Positions 18,301-26,098 of a stretch of 64,000 nt of DNA are shown in pieces. Source of the DNA: Corynebacterium minutissimum (GTDB lineage: Bacteria; Actinomycetota; Actinomycetes; Mycobacteriales; Mycobacteriaceae). The position numbers and the translations under genes were made by a program. Each line of letters opens with the position of its first letter. Position 1 is the first letter of the stretch. The stretch spans positions 1 to 64,000 of the forward strand of contig NZ_JSEF01000018.1 of NCBI RefSeq assembly GCF_000805675.1, read 5' to 3'. The notes under the pieces were generated by a model, which saw nothing but the letters and a program-made list of their open reading frames with translations, ran no database searches and had not been told where the DNA came from.

Positions 18301-21280
18301 CCTGAACGCCGTCCGTGCGGGCATCTGCGATGACGGCAAAAATAGCTGGCCAAGCAGTACCTACCAAGACGTCGGGCACGACTGGAGAATCGGCGCTACC
18401 GCCACTGGTCACAGAGAGATAGTTCGCGATGTCTGCCGCATCGAGCGTGGCCGTGACCGTGGCGCTGCCCTGGTCTACCTCCGGCAGTGTTCGCCCAGCA
18501 GCCACGCGGGCTAGCTCCCGCATAGCGGAAGCCGCATCCTCGGCGCTGACGACGGGCGAAGCTCCCGGCACACGCGGTGCAGCGACGCGCACGCGCAGCA
18601 CAGCGTCAGCGTCCACACCGCCGTGAGCACCACCACCAGCACTGAGGCCTAAAGGAACGGTAAACCAGAAATCCGCGAAGTCGGTGCTTACCGGTTCAAG
18701 GGTCGCGCCGGGCACATCGAGGCGTAGTGGATTCGCCTGCTCGCGGCCAGCCCAATTGAGGCAGGGAGCCCGGCGGATGAGTTCCTCAGCGCTGGGCACA
18801 GGAGCATCCAGGTGTGGACTGGGAGCTGCTGAAAGCAGGTCGATGGTGGCCTGTTCGAAGCGCTTGAGCAACTGCGCAACCGGTTCGTTGGCGTATTCAA
18901 TGCCCTCGACGCCTGCTGTACCTGGGATGATGCAGACACTGTCGGCATCGAAGTGCTCGTCATGGGCCTGCCACAAGGAATCCTGGCGGAAGCGGCGGCG
19001 CACGGAAGCATCGATAATCGGCACAAACCCCGGTGGCTTACCGGGGCCGTCGACAAGGAACACGAACCACGCAGCATCCGTCGGGTGGAGGGCAGCGTCG
19101 CCATAAAGCTCAACAAGCTCGTCAATAGCGGCCGCAGGGTCGGTGGCATCGACCGTGACCTGCAGGGCTATCTCACCGTGGTCGACCTCATGCAGGCGGG
19201 CTTCAGTACGCGCCACCATGTGCTCGAAGCGAGTGCACCACGATTCATCCGCCCAGCCGTCGTGGAAGGACAACTCCACATAACGTCGCAGCCACTCGGC
19301 GTAGCTCATGGCGTCGAGGTCCCCAAAGTAGGGCTTACACGTCTTTGCTAGGGCAGCACTGATCTCTTCGCGGTGAGCATCCACTAGCTCCTCATCACCC
19401 GCGACTGCATCGAGCAATCGCCCGGCATGGGCGAAGGAATTATCCAGCTCATGGATGCTAGCGCCGAGGTCGGAACGGCCCGAAGTGACATCGTCTTCCG
19501 TGGCAGCAACGAGTGCCTGCTTCACCGACGCCGACGCCGTGGACTCGGCGGTGGCCATGGCGGCGGTGCCGATCATGATGGCGTCGACAGGCGCTGCGGG
19601 CAGGCCACGACGCCGCGACCACTCGCCGGTGAGGTACTCCGCGCCCTGCGCTGGGGTGGCGATGCCGCCGCCGACGGCAAGCAGAACGTTGGGGTGCCGG
19701 CGGATATCGTCATAGGTGGCGGCGAGCAGTTCGTCGAGGTCCTCGGCGGAGTGGTGGCCGCCTGCTTGTCCGCCTTCTACCTGCATAATGAGCGGAGTGG
19801 GAACGGTACGGGCGATGGCCAGCACCTGTTTGATCTGTTCCACTGTGCCGGGTTTGAAAGCTACCCACGGGATGTTCTCCGCGTGGAGGCGCCGTACTAG
19901 GTCACTTGCTTCCTCGTGCGGCGGGATGCCGGCAGAAATGACCACGCCGTTGAGCGGCGACCCCGCGGCCCGTGCCCGGGGAATGGCACGCTGGCCTTCA
20001 ATCTGGCGCCGCCACTGTGAAGCAGATAAGTACAGAGCATTGAACTGGGCGTTAACACCCGGCGCGAGAAGGCGTGCGAGTCTCTCCAGGTTCTCGTTCA
20101 GAATGTCCTCGGTGTGCTGGCCGCCGCCGGCAAGCTCCGCCCAGTGCCCAGCATTGGCAGCCGCGGCAACGATTGCCGGATCCACCGTGGTTGGTGTCAT
20201 GCCGGGCAGCATAACCGGGGAGTAACCTGTCGTTTCAGTAAAACGTGTGGAGAGGCGTCCGCCAACCAGACGTGGCGCGAAATCGGACCAGGCTGCCGGC
20301 ACGGCAGAGGCACGGCCGGGCTCGAAGAGCTGCGCTTGTCCCTCAACGGTACCCACGGCTAGGGTTCCCACGCCACGTCCGGCCACCGCCTCTCGGGTTA
20401 GCGGCTCAACGCCGCGGGTGGGTCCTATCTCCAGAATCCAGCGCGCGCCGGCGGCAACCGCCTCGTCTACACGGGCAGGCCAGTCAACGGTATCTGTCAG
20501 CACCGCGCGGGCAAGCTCGCCGGCAAAGACAGAATCGAGTTCGAGGTCGGCGGCCCAGCGCTCCACCTGCTCCACGGCAGGGGCTAGGGCCGGATGGTGG
20601 AAGGCGGCATCAACATCAAGGTCCGTGAAGGTCACCTGTTCATCTGCCATGCTGCGACGCACGCGGGCAAGCTCCTCCGGGGTGCCTACGATGACGCTGC
20701 GTTCGCGGCCGTTGATGAGACCGATATGGGCACCCAGCTCGTGGAGTTGTTCCTGTGTAGCTCCCTCAACTACCACCATGGGCGCTCCCTGCGCAGTGCG
20801 TACGAGCCCGTGGATGCGGGCAGTCGTCGTCAACGCAGCACCAATGAGCCGGGCTATGGCGAGTGCCTCGCCTGGAGTCGCGCGACCAGACGTCACGGTG
20901 GCGGCGAGCACGCCTTGGGAATGACCAAGGCTGAGCACCGCATCAGATGGATCCAGGCCCTGCGCACGCACAGACTCCAGGACTGCGAGCTGAGCGCACA
21001 GGATACCCGGAGTGGACACAGCGGGGGTGGATAGCGCAAACCCAGATTCTGCCTCCGCCCACGTTAGTGGTGCGAAGCCGTGCGGGGAGGTGGGAAGGAG
21101 GGCGTCGCTGAGCGGAGCGAGTATCTCTTCCGCGTCGGCGAGATAGGTCGCAAGCTGCGGCCGCACCCCCGCAGCGAGTGCCTCCCGGAGAGTAGGCAAC
21201 CAGGCAAAACCTTGGCCGGAAAAGGACAGCGCATAAGGTGCCGCGCTAACTCCCGGCGCAGCGATGTTAGGAATATCCAC
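12353..21280 (-). CDS. fasA: Type I fatty acid synthase (FAS-I)
   Basis: A single 2,975-residue polypeptide should make C16-C18 acyl-CoA from acetyl- and malonyl-CoA in the cytosol. Domains in order: acetyltransferase (nucleophile Ser121 in GHSQG); enoyl reductase from about residue 345 (PVMLPGMTPTTVDP); MaoC-type dehydratase (GDHNPIHV near 1130); malonyl/palmitoyl transferase (Ser1340 in GHSVGEY); acyl carrier domain (probable phosphopantetheine Ser1718 in GVSSRRNQ); ketoreductase (VVTGGSPGSIGAE near 2010); ketosynthase (Cys2617 in SACATAAVS). The C-terminus lacks a phosphopantetheinyl transferase domain. The start is GTG at 21280, 5 bp after a 56-residue ORF. All catalytic motifs checked are intact. 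Confidence 0.97.
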   Translation of the reverse strand: MDIPNIAAPGVSAAPYALSFSGQGFAWLPTLREALAAGVRPQLATYLADAEEILAPLSDALLPTSPHGFAPLTWAEAESGFALSTPAVSTPGILCAQLAVLESVRAQGLDPSDAVLSLGHSQGVLAATVTSGRATPGEALAIARLIGAALTTTARIHGLVRTAQGAPMVVVEGATQEQLHELGAHIGLINGRERSVIVGTPEELARVRRSMADEQVTFTDLDVDAAFHHPALAPAVEQVERWAADLELDSVFAGELARAVLTDTVDWPARVDEAVAAGARWILEIGPTRGVEPLTREAVAGRGVGTLAVGTVEGQAQLFEPGRASAVPAAWSDFAPRLVGGRLSTRFTETTGYSPVMLPGMTPTTVDPAIVAAAANAGHWAELAGGGQHTEDILNENLERLARLLAPGVNAQFNALYLSASQWRRQIEGQRAIPRARAAGSPLNGVVISAGIPPHEEASDLVRRLHAENIPWVAFKPGTVEQIKQVLAIARTVPTPLIMQVEGGQAGGHHSAEDLDELLAATYDDIRRHPNVLLAVGGGIATPAQGAEYLTGEWSRRRGLPAAPVDAIMIGTAAMATAESTASASVKQALVAATEDDVTSGRSDLGASIHELDNSFAHAGRLLDAVAGDEELVDAHREEISAALAKTCKPYFGDLDAMSYAEWLRRYVELSFHDGWADESWCTRFEHMVARTEARLHEVDHGEIALQVTVDATDPAAAIDELVELYGDAALHPTDAAWFVFLVDGPGKPPGFVPIIDASVRRRFRQDSLWQAHDEHFDADSVCIIPGTAGVEGIEYANEPVAQLLKRFEQATIDLLSAAPSPHLDAPVPSAEELIRRAPCLNWAGREQANPLRLDVPGATLEPVSTDFADFWFTVPLGLSAGGGAHGGVDADAVLRVRVAAPRVPGASPVVSAEDAASAMRELARVAAGRTLPEVDQGSATVTATLDAADIANYLSVTSGGSADSPVVPDVLVGTAWPAIFAVIADARTDGVQGAAGEHAAVGEPVVEGLLNLVHLEHSLELADEAAGLLAATAAPSADPLQMQAIASLRGVWDTVSGRVVEVAVNIEHDGNLARLRERFLIPGRTGTRVAPDADDAAYGLSEFVRETPRSFRHRLTVMAPDSMRPFAVVTGDHNPIHVSANAAALAGLDDGPIVHGMWTSVLAQTAAAFDGARVLQWSATMLAPVHPGSEVELVVDRVGVDKRSGHGEVRSVTASSDGVVVLEARATMSTPRTFYAFPGQGIQAPGMGMQEYGISPAARAVWERADAHTRQHLGFSILEIVRNNPDIVVVRGTTYSHPDGVLYLTQFTQVAMATLGCAQIAALKEAGVLDKTAAFGGHSVGEYNALAAYAEVLSLEAVLEIVYVRGLTMDRLVERDAEGYSRYGLGALRPHKMGMRADDVTDYIAETIEVTGEFLEVVNYNVAGRQYAIAGTVDGLIAIEENAEHWAPGQHAFVPIPGIDVPFHSSRLVDGVDDFRVHLDELIPQDIDLDVLVGRYVPNLVARPFAVDRDFVEAIALVVDSPRITAILEDFAAAAAHPQRLGRTLLVELLAWQFASPVRWIETQDLLLTPRHAKTAAGLHGLGVERFVEVGVGHAPTVANMMGQTLSLPEYDGVKVEVLNTERDHARVFAEDAEPAPVRETVPKDEPSQPPQPTPQLAADEPASADTATPAAVIEEVPDQPLNTQQAVEMLIALWTKVRPDQIAATDTIEGLVEGVSSRRNQLLLDLGVEFGIAAIDGAADMPVSELAQTVAQRAPGYHAFGPVLTEQVAQAVRRVTGPAGKKPGYIAERVNNEWGLGPGWVDHTLAELVVGSREGASLRGGELATLPVTAATTVKGLDELIDASLIAATTRAGVTVARVSHASAASTVDPAALAAYTERLESALEDSARTLLEALGREDAAHGDDSEHGEETVHDEHLANLVAAELGPDWAQRVAPAFDAKKAVLFDDCWAYAREGLVRAAAAGVEDPRLDVLGAGAEVARMADYLGYHHQAVDAEVPGEFLLHSGQVAVVTGGSPGSIGAEIISELLVEGATVIATTSQLTQERLEFFKELYRTRAVGTAALWVVPANLNSFADIDALVEWIGTEQTDTVGGKTELRKPAFVPDLLFPFAAPRVSGTVAEAGPESEAQMRLLLWSVEKLIAGLSALGADTHLGHRLHVVLPGSPNRGRFGGDGAYGEAKAAFDALVQRWYSEQNTWGARTSLVHALIGWVRGTGLMAGNDPLVEQVEARGVSTFSAKDMAMRLVDNAANEDILIQTAEAPVAMDFTGGLAGADLDFAALARDAALGDVPPTPTKSPSPAPRTVKALPNVLAPLDSTTPRFDGVTQSLEEMVVIVGAGELGPLGTSRTRFEAEVGGDLSAAGVLELAWSRGLVTWDDTSAAWTTPEGEEIAEEDIYDRFHDEVLAGIGVRRFHDDFGPHLPMVDNLAPELTTIYLEKPLTFAVEDEATAQSFVDSCKGATMRRVLTSPGGEAEWQVTRPAGSAVRVPRRVAMTRFVGGQIPEGFDPAVYGIPADMLDSVDRLALWNLVCTVEAFLAAGFSPAELLAHVHPARVSSTQGTGMAGQEALRSLYVDKLLAHPRQHDILQEALPNVIAAHVMQSYVGGYGQMVHPVSACATAAVSVEEAVDKLRLHKADFVVAGGIDALSVEGITGFGDMAATADSSEMEAKGIEHRFFSRANDRRRGGFVESEGGGTLLLARGSLAAELGLPVLGVVGFTESFADGAHTSIPAPGLGALSAARGGTDSRLAQSLQELGVAPDDIAVVSKHDTSTSANDPNESDLHERIARALGRSDGNPLYVISQKTLTGHAKGGAAAFQLIGLCQVLRGGIVPPNRSLDCVDPDLRRHEHLVWLRQPLDLRRTPPKAGLVTSLGFGHVSALIAVVHPEAFVTALVAEHGEDYARAWRDRAEARERSGLRRLEEAMRGGSALYQRPVDRNLGDGHAAEVKEREAAVLLSEDARMRHGVLEPDAERG

Positions 21281-21285
21281 GCGCG

Positions 21286-21456
21286 CTATTCCCCCAACAC
21301 ACGCGCTACGCGTTGCGCCGCTTCCTCAAGGGAGGGCTGCGTTTGGGGCTTGGGCAGGCCGCAAAAGACCTGGCAGGCGTGGTCCGGAACGACCTCGGCC
21401 GAGCGGGACAGGCCGCGCTCTGCGAGGTACTCGTCAAAGAACATATCGATACTCAT
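21286..21456 (-). CDS. Small 56-residue protein upstream of fasA
   Basis: This short frame runs from ATG 21456 (or an internal ATG four codons later) to TAG 21286-21288, only 5 bp before the fasA GTG. The product is acidic, has cysteines in DHACQVFCGL, and ends in a helical EEAAQRVARVLGE. No hydrophobic segment is seen. A TAGAAT hexamer lies 11 bp upstream of the ATG and no Shine-Dalgarno is obvious, which suggests a near-leaderless transcript starting here and continuing into fasA. I do not recognise the family. It could be a translated leader or an accessory protein of FAS. Confidence 0.6.
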   Translation of the reverse strand: MSIDMFFDEYLAERGLSRSAEVVPDHACQVFCGLPKPQTQPSLEEAAQRVARVLGE

Positions 21457-21493
21457 ACCGACATCAGATTCTACCCACTAGGATCAATGCGTC

Positions 21494-22261
21494 ATGGCCT
21501 CTCGCACCCCCTTCTTTCTCGCTGCTCTACTCAACGTCCTCGTTGTTGCATTGGTGGTGTGCGGCCTCCTGCTTCCCTCCCCTGCCGAGCACCCAGACAC
21601 TGCGCAGGGCAACGCGCCCTCATCAACGCGCGAAGAGCCCACGAGCACTCCTAAGGAGGACAGTCCCGAGGTTGACGCAGACAGACGCGAGGTGGCTGAA
21701 GCCTTGGCCGCGCTGGAATCCTTGGAAGTCAAAGGCCGCGCGCCGATGACGGATTACGATCGCGCGCAGTTTGGGCAGGCGTGGTCCGACGATGTCACCG
21801 TCGAGTTTGGCCATAATGGCTGCGATACTCGCAACGATATCCTGCGCCGTGACCTGGACAATCTTGTCATCAAAGAGGGCACCTTTGACTGTGTAGCGAT
21901 GTCCGGCATGTTGCATGACCCGTACTCCGGGCAGGTCATCGACTTTCAGCGTGGGGCGGGGACATCCGAGGCGGTGCAGATTGACCACGTTGTCGCGCTG
22001 GCCGACGCCTGGCAGAAAGGTGCCCAGCAATGGTCGCCCGAGCAGCGCCGCAATTTTGCTAATGATCCACGCAATCTTCTCGCCGTCGACGGGCCGCTTA
22101 ACCAGCAAAAAGGCGCCGGCGATGCCGCCACGTGGCTGCCGCCTCATAAGGCCTTCCGCTGTGAGTATGCACAGCGCATCGTTGACGTGAAGGCGGCGTA
22201 TGGCGTGTGGGTAACCGAAGCAGAGAAAGAAGCACTCAGCCGCCTGCTGCAGGAGTGCTAA
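21494..22261 (+). CDS. Secreted/membrane-anchored HNH nuclease (DUF1524-type)
   Basis: The 255-residue protein starts with one uncleaved or signal-anchor helix (FFLAALLNVLVVALVVCGLLL), then a Pro/Thr/Glu linker, then an extracellular domain. Nuclease blocks are GCDTRNDILRRDL, the catalytic-looking IDHVVALADAW and the downstream NLLAVDGPLNQQKG and WLPP. This arrangement is that of the actinobacterial DUF1524 HNH family, including GmrSD C-terminal-like secreted nucleases. It likely degrades external DNA. It is divergent from the fasA operon with a 37-bp gap and convergent with the SPFH gene. Confidence 0.88.
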   Translation: MASRTPFFLAALLNVLVVALVVCGLLLPSPAEHPDTAQGNAPSSTREEPTSTPKEDSPEVDADRREVAEALAALESLEVKGRAPMTDYDRAQFGQAWSDDVTVEFGHNGCDTRNDILRRDLDNLVIKEGTFDCVAMSGMLHDPYSGQVIDFQRGAGTSEAVQIDHVVALADAWQKGAQQWSPEQRRNFANDPRNLLAVDGPLNQQKGAGDAATWLPPHKAFRCEYAQRIVDVKAAYGVWVTEAEKEALSRLLQEC

Positions 22262-22269
22262 AGACAGGA

Positions 22270-22304
22270 GAAGGGCCTTCCCCGGTATGTCGGGAAGGCC
22301 CTTC
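22270..22304. terminator. Bidirectional terminator between HNH nuclease and SPFH genes
   Basis: GAAGGGCCTTCCC and GGGAAGGCCCTTC form a perfect 13-bp stem with a 9-nt loop, midway between two convergent genes. Confidence 0.85.
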
Positions 22305-22324
22305 ACCGTTGCTACGGGCAGTGT

Positions 22325-23527
22325 TTAGTGGCCGTTGTTGTTCTGGTTGAGCTGATTGCGCAGCTGGTTGAAGTAATCACGCGCGGACTGCGGCTGGGCA
22401 TTGCCCTGCGGAGGCGTAGGGAAGCCCGGCATGTTACCGAAGCCCTGCTGTTGCGCATTCTGGACATGTTCTTGGGCCTGCTGTTGAGCGCGCTTAGCCT
22501 GTTCCATGACTTCAGCGTCACGGCTGGCACGCTCGTCACGCTCACGGCGCTCCTTCTCCTCGCGGCGGCGACGTGCAGCAGCTGCATCTTCGCGGCTGTG
22601 CTTTGCTTCGCCGGCCGGCACCTTTGGCTTCGGAGCGGAATTAATGGCGTCGGTCGACAGGAGCGTGTCGCGCATACCGCTGAAGAGGTCCTGCATGCCG
22701 CCCGGGTTAGACGGCATGTAGAGCACGTTGGTGTGGGCGCGGTCCGCCACGTCCACCATGGCGTCGAGGTACTGGGAGACCAGCATGAGGGTCTCTGGGT
22801 TCTCCTCCACACCGGCAGCGCGCAGCAGCTCGTACTGCTGGGCAATACCTTCGACAATTTCCTTACGCTGGTCAGCCACACCGCGACCCTGCAGCTTCTT
22901 GGCCTCAGCCGCACCTTCCGCTTCCTTAACCACGCGGATCTTCTCAGCCTCTGCCTGGGCCACGGCAGCCTCGCGCTCTCGCTGTGCGGCGTTAATGGAG
23001 TTCATGGACTCACGCACGCGGGCATCCGGGCGAATATCGGTGACAAGGGTGTTGACGAAGTTCCAACCGTAGGCCGCCATGTTGTCGCGCAAAGACATCG
23101 CCACGTTGCGGGCAATGGTGTCCTTGGAAGAGAAGGAATCATCCAGGTTCATGTTCGCCACAGAGGAGCGAACGTTGTCCTGCACATAAGCCACAATCTG
23201 CTGCTCATGGTTGGACAAGGTGTAGAAGGCCTGACGCTCGCTGCCTTGGACCACCTCATACTGCACGGCCACAGGAATCTGGACGAAGACGTTGTCCTTG
23301 GTCTTGGTCTCCACCATGACATCCAGCTGGCGAATCTGCAGGCTGATCTTGGCGCGGACGCGGTCAACCAACGGCACCTTGAGGTGCAAGCCCGCGTGGG
23401 CAACGTTGACGAACTTACCCATACGCTCAATGATGGCAGCTTCCTTCGTACGCACGATGAAGAAGCCATCGAAGGCGAGGGCGGCGAGAAGCAGGACTAT
23501 CACGCCAAAGACAATGAGGGGACCCAT
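22325..23527 (-). CDS. SPFH/band 7 membrane protein (stomatin/QmcA-like)
   Basis: The 400-residue protein has one N-terminal helix (residues 2-25) and a SPFH domain (about 25-200) with the stomatin block RTKEAAIIERMGKF and DNVFVQIPVAVQY. A long Ala/Glu coiled coil follows (about 195-250, AAQREREAAVAQAEAEKIRVVKEAEGAAEA without gaps). The C-terminus is rich in Arg/Glu, then Gln/Asn/Pro (GNMPGFPTPPQGN). Such proteins oligomerise into membrane microdomain scaffolds and often recruit proteases. There is no NfeD partner next to it. Confidence 0.92.
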   Translation of the reverse strand: MGPLIVFGVIVLLLAALAFDGFFIVRTKEAAIIERMGKFVNVAHAGLHLKVPLVDRVRAKISLQIRQLDVMVETKTKDNVFVQIPVAVQYEVVQGSERQAFYTLSNHEQQIVAYVQDNVRSSVANMNLDDSFSSKDTIARNVAMSLRDNMAAYGWNFVNTLVTDIRPDARVRESMNSINAAQREREAAVAQAEAEKIRVVKEAEGAAEAKKLQGRGVADQRKEIVEGIAQQYELLRAAGVEENPETLMLVSQYLDAMVDVADRAHTNVLYMPSNPGGMQDLFSGMRDTLLSTDAINSAPKPKVPAGEAKHSREDAAAARRRREEKERRERDERASRDAEVMEQAKRAQQQAQEHVQNAQQQGFGNMPGFPTPPQGNAQPQSARDYFNQLRNQLNQNNNGH

Positions 23528-23684
23528 GGATTAGCCTTTCTAGGATCAGTTCACTTTTCACAACTATTTTGCCATAACGTGACACCTGCCACGAGGCTGC
23601 GTGGAGCACTCCCCAGCAATCGTTGCTCACTAGTAATACGCCTGCGCCCCGAGTGCCCCAGCCACTCCTCCCAAGCGTTCGTCC
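23528..23684. other. Intergenic region between SPFH and peptidase genes
   Basis: This 157-bp gap carries the SPFH promoter and the end of the pfl transcript. I see no small ORF or strong hairpin in it. Confidence 0.35.
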
Positions 23685-24935
23685 TTAGCGCTCGTCGGCC
23701 AATCGGAAGAGCTCGCCCAGAATCCCCGAACCGTCCTCAGCAATCCCGTTGTGCTGGAAGCGATTAGTTACCATCGGACGCAGGTCACGGTAGGTCTCCC
23801 CCGTTTCCATGGAATCCTCGAAGGGGACGAAGATGTCGTCGAGGTAGATGGCGGCAGCGGCTACCAGGGGGACGTCGGCAAGCACTGCGGCATCGTACGG
23901 GGAGCTGGTCCACTCATGTGCAGCCAGCTCCTCCGCGCCTTCTTTGAAGGGGCGCAACGCTGGGTCCTCGTCGAATTGCCAGGGGAAGATGTGTTCGCCG
24001 GTAAGGTACGTGCCGTCCTCGGCAAACTCGGGAAACTCCTCGCGGATGCGGTGCGCCGCCCAGCCTGTAACGGCTTGGTCGCCGACGCCACCGTAGATGG
24101 ATTCATGAATCGCCGCGTACAGTGGGCCGGCCTGGAAGCTCACGTGCTGCCCGACGTTGTTGAGGAAGTCCGAACGCAAGCGCTTTTCACCATTCATGGT
24201 GCGGAACGGTTCCTCCAGCAGGTAAGCCAGTGAATCGAAGCCGGTGCCACGGCCCAATTCAATACCGATGGTGCGGAAGCGGCGCGCAGACAGGCGCTCA
24301 CCCGTGGGCAGGAGTTCTTCCGAGTTGTCCAGGTGGTGGATAATCTCTTTGATCCGTTCTTGGGCCCACGGAAACTGCGCGGTGAAGCGCTCATGGCGGA
24401 CTTTGAGCTTGGCAAAGGTCGTGCGGTAGAGGTCATCCGCCCCCTTGGTCAAGGTGGGCAAGCCACCCGTGAGGAAAGCACGACCGATGGACTGTGGGAA
24501 CATCGAGGCATAGGCGGTGATGATGAAGCCGCCGAAGGATTGGCCAAAGAGATCCCAGGACTCCTCCCCCAGGTGCTCACGCAGGCGTTCGGCATCGCGC
24601 ACAATGTTTTCCTGCCGCAGCTGCGCCAAGCGCTGCGCCGTGCGGTCCTCAGCCGGGCTAAGTTCATCGATGCGGTGGCTGCGCCCAGTGCCACGCTGAT
24701 CCATGAGGATCCAGCGGTAACGCTCCAGACCCTTCCCGATGAGCCCGGTAGCGCCAACCGGCCGCGGAGACGGGAAACCCGGCCCGCCCTGGTTATAGAG
24801 CAGTGCCGGGTAGTTCTCACCGCCCGGTGGGATGATCTCGCGCGCGTAGAGTTCGAAAGAACCGGCGGCGGGATTGTCATAATCCCAGGGGACGGTAAGG
24901 ATGTGTTCCTTGATGGTGTGGCCGAAGCGTTTCAT
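23685..24935 (-). CDS. pip: Alpha/beta hydrolase, proline iminopeptidase-like (S33)
   Basis: The 416-residue protein has the S33 prolyl aminopeptidase landmarks: NQGGPGFPSP (oxyanion loop), DQRGTGRS, and nucleophile elbow GQSFGG, with a lid domain of about 130 residues inserted before the C-terminal acid and histidine region (FQHNG). It should release N-terminal proline from peptides in the cytosol. The start chosen is ATG 24935, 4 bp after the pflA stop; the frame stays open upstream inside pflA but without a start in context. It appears to be the last gene of the pfl operon, an unexpected partner. Confidence 0.86.
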   Translation of the reverse strand: MKRFGHTIKEHILTVPWDYDNPAAGSFELYAREIIPPGGENYPALLYNQGGPGFPSPRPVGATGLIGKGLERYRWILMDQRGTGRSHRIDELSPAEDRTAQRLAQLRQENIVRDAERLREHLGEESWDLFGQSFGGFIITAYASMFPQSIGRAFLTGGLPTLTKGADDLYRTTFAKLKVRHERFTAQFPWAQERIKEIIHHLDNSEELLPTGERLSARRFRTIGIELGRGTGFDSLAYLLEEPFRTMNGEKRLRSDFLNNVGQHVSFQAGPLYAAIHESIYGGVGDQAVTGWAAHRIREEFPEFAEDGTYLTGEHIFPWQFDEDPALRPFKEGAEELAAHEWTSSPYDAAVLADVPLVAAAAIYLDDIFVPFEDSMETGETYRDLRPMVTNRFQHNGIAEDGSGILGELFRLADER

Positions 24936-24939
24936 GCTT

Positions 24940-25809
24940 CTAGTAGACCACGAAACCCTCCTTACGGAACGCATCTCGGACAGATTCAACGTCTTCCGGT
25001 TTAGGCGGCTTGGTGTCCTCCAAAGTGTAGGGCATGTTGAGCTCGCGCCACTTATCTGCGCCCATGTTGTGGAAAGGCAGCACCTCGACTCGCTCGACGT
25101 TGCTCTTCCAACGGGAGGCAATCTTGACCACGTTGGCGACATTCTCCGGGGAATCCGTCAGGCCAGGAACGAGCACGAAGCGAATCCACACCGGCTTGCC
25201 CATCTCATTGAGACGGTCACCGAAGTCGATGGTGGGCTGCAGCTCACGGCGCGTGACTTCCTTGTAAGTCTCCTCGTCACCAGCCTTGACATCCAAGAGA
25301 ACGAGGTCAATGTTGTCCAAGTCCTCATCGCGCAGGCGTGCGCCCAAGTATCCGGACGTGTCAATCGTCGTATGGATACCCGCGTCGTGGACCTCCTTGA
25401 GCAAGCGGCGGGCAAAAGCAATCTGGAACAGCGCCTCGCCGCCAGACATGGTCAGTCCGCCCCCGGAGGCGGTAAAGACTGGCTTATAGCGCTTAATGCG
25501 CTTGACCACGTCTTCGATGCGCTCCAGAGTGCCGACCTTCATTTCCATCGTGTCAGGGTTGTGGCAGTACTGGCAGCGCAGCGGGCATCCCGACATGAAC
25601 AAGGTCATGCGGGTTCCAGGGCCGTCAACGGAGGTCACCAATTCCCAGGAGTGGACGAGAGCAACGTCGCCAGAACGGCGTGCCTGCATCAACTCTGGAC
25701 GGCTGAAGTCGTCGAGGTCGTTTTCTGTGCCCAAACCGGCGGCGGCGCCGCGCACCTTGTCACCCTCTTCAGGGGACAGGTGGACGACGCCGGTAATGCC
25801 ATCTGCCAT
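24940..25809 (-). CDS. pflA: Pyruvate formate-lyase activating enzyme (radical SAM)
   Basis: The 289-residue enzyme abstracts hydrogen from the PFL glycine to create the glycyl radical. The radical-SAM motif is Cys75-x3-Cys79-x2-Cys82 in SGCPLRCQYCHNPDT, and the SAM-binding TASGGGLTMSGGE block follows. It is about 45 residues longer at the N-terminus than E. coli PflA, which begins near VHSWELVTSVDGPG. That extension has no recognised motif. The ATG abuts the TAA of the preceding glycyl-radical gene without a gap, so translation is coupled. Confidence 0.95.
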   Translation of the reverse strand: MADGITGVVHLSPEEGDKVRGAAAGLGTENDLDDFSRPELMQARRSGDVALVHSWELVTSVDGPGTRMTLFMSGCPLRCQYCHNPDTMEMKVGTLERIEDVVKRIKRYKPVFTASGGGLTMSGGEALFQIAFARRLLKEVHDAGIHTTIDTSGYLGARLRDEDLDNIDLVLLDVKAGDEETYKEVTRRELQPTIDFGDRLNEMGKPVWIRFVLVPGLTDSPENVANVVKIASRWKSNVERVEVLPFHNMGADKWRELNMPYTLEDTKPPKPEDVESVRDAFRKEGFVVY

Positions 25810-26061
25810 TTAGGAGCCCTGGTGGAAGGTACGGGAGATGACGTCGAGCTGCTGCTCGCGGGTCAGCTTGACGAAGTTCACTGCGTAGCCAGACACGCGG
25901 ACGGTGAGGTTCGGGTACTTCTCCGGGTGCTCAACAGCGTCCTCCAGGGTGGACTTGTCCAGGACGTTGATGTTGGCGTGGTACAGGCCCGAGTCCATGT
26001 TGTTGGCGGTGCGGTTTGCCTTCATGGTTGCGAGACGCTCGTCGAAAGTTGGGGTAGCCAT
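25810..26061 (-). CDS. grcA: Stand-alone glycyl-radical domain of pyruvate formate-lyase (GrcA-like)
   Basis: The 83-residue protein is the C-terminal glycyl-radical segment of PFL as a separate gene. It contains [22 protein letters not shown], with the radical-bearing Gly58, and ends in [14 protein letters not shown], matching the extreme C-terminus of E. coli PflB and of its spare part YfiD/GrcA. It is shorter than YfiD (about 127 residues). It has its own start (ATG 26061) preceded by AAAAGGAG and lies 37 bp after the pflB stop. Because PflB here lacks this domain, the small protein should be essential for PFL activity rather than a repair factor. That is an inference. Confidence 0.93.
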   Translation of the reverse strand: MATPTFDERLATMKANRTANNMDSGLYHANINVLDKSTLEDAVEHPEKYPNLTVRVSGYAVNFVKLTREQQLDVISRTFHQGS

Positions 26062-26098
26062 GATGTTTTCTCCTTTTCGGAAGTGGTGTGAAAGTGGT

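Noticed and set aside
22328..23767. A 479-residue rightward frame opposite the SPFH gene
   Set aside because: It is the antisense of a well-conserved protein, has no ribosome-binding site, and its composition (many His, Val, Arg) is that of a high-GC shadow frame.
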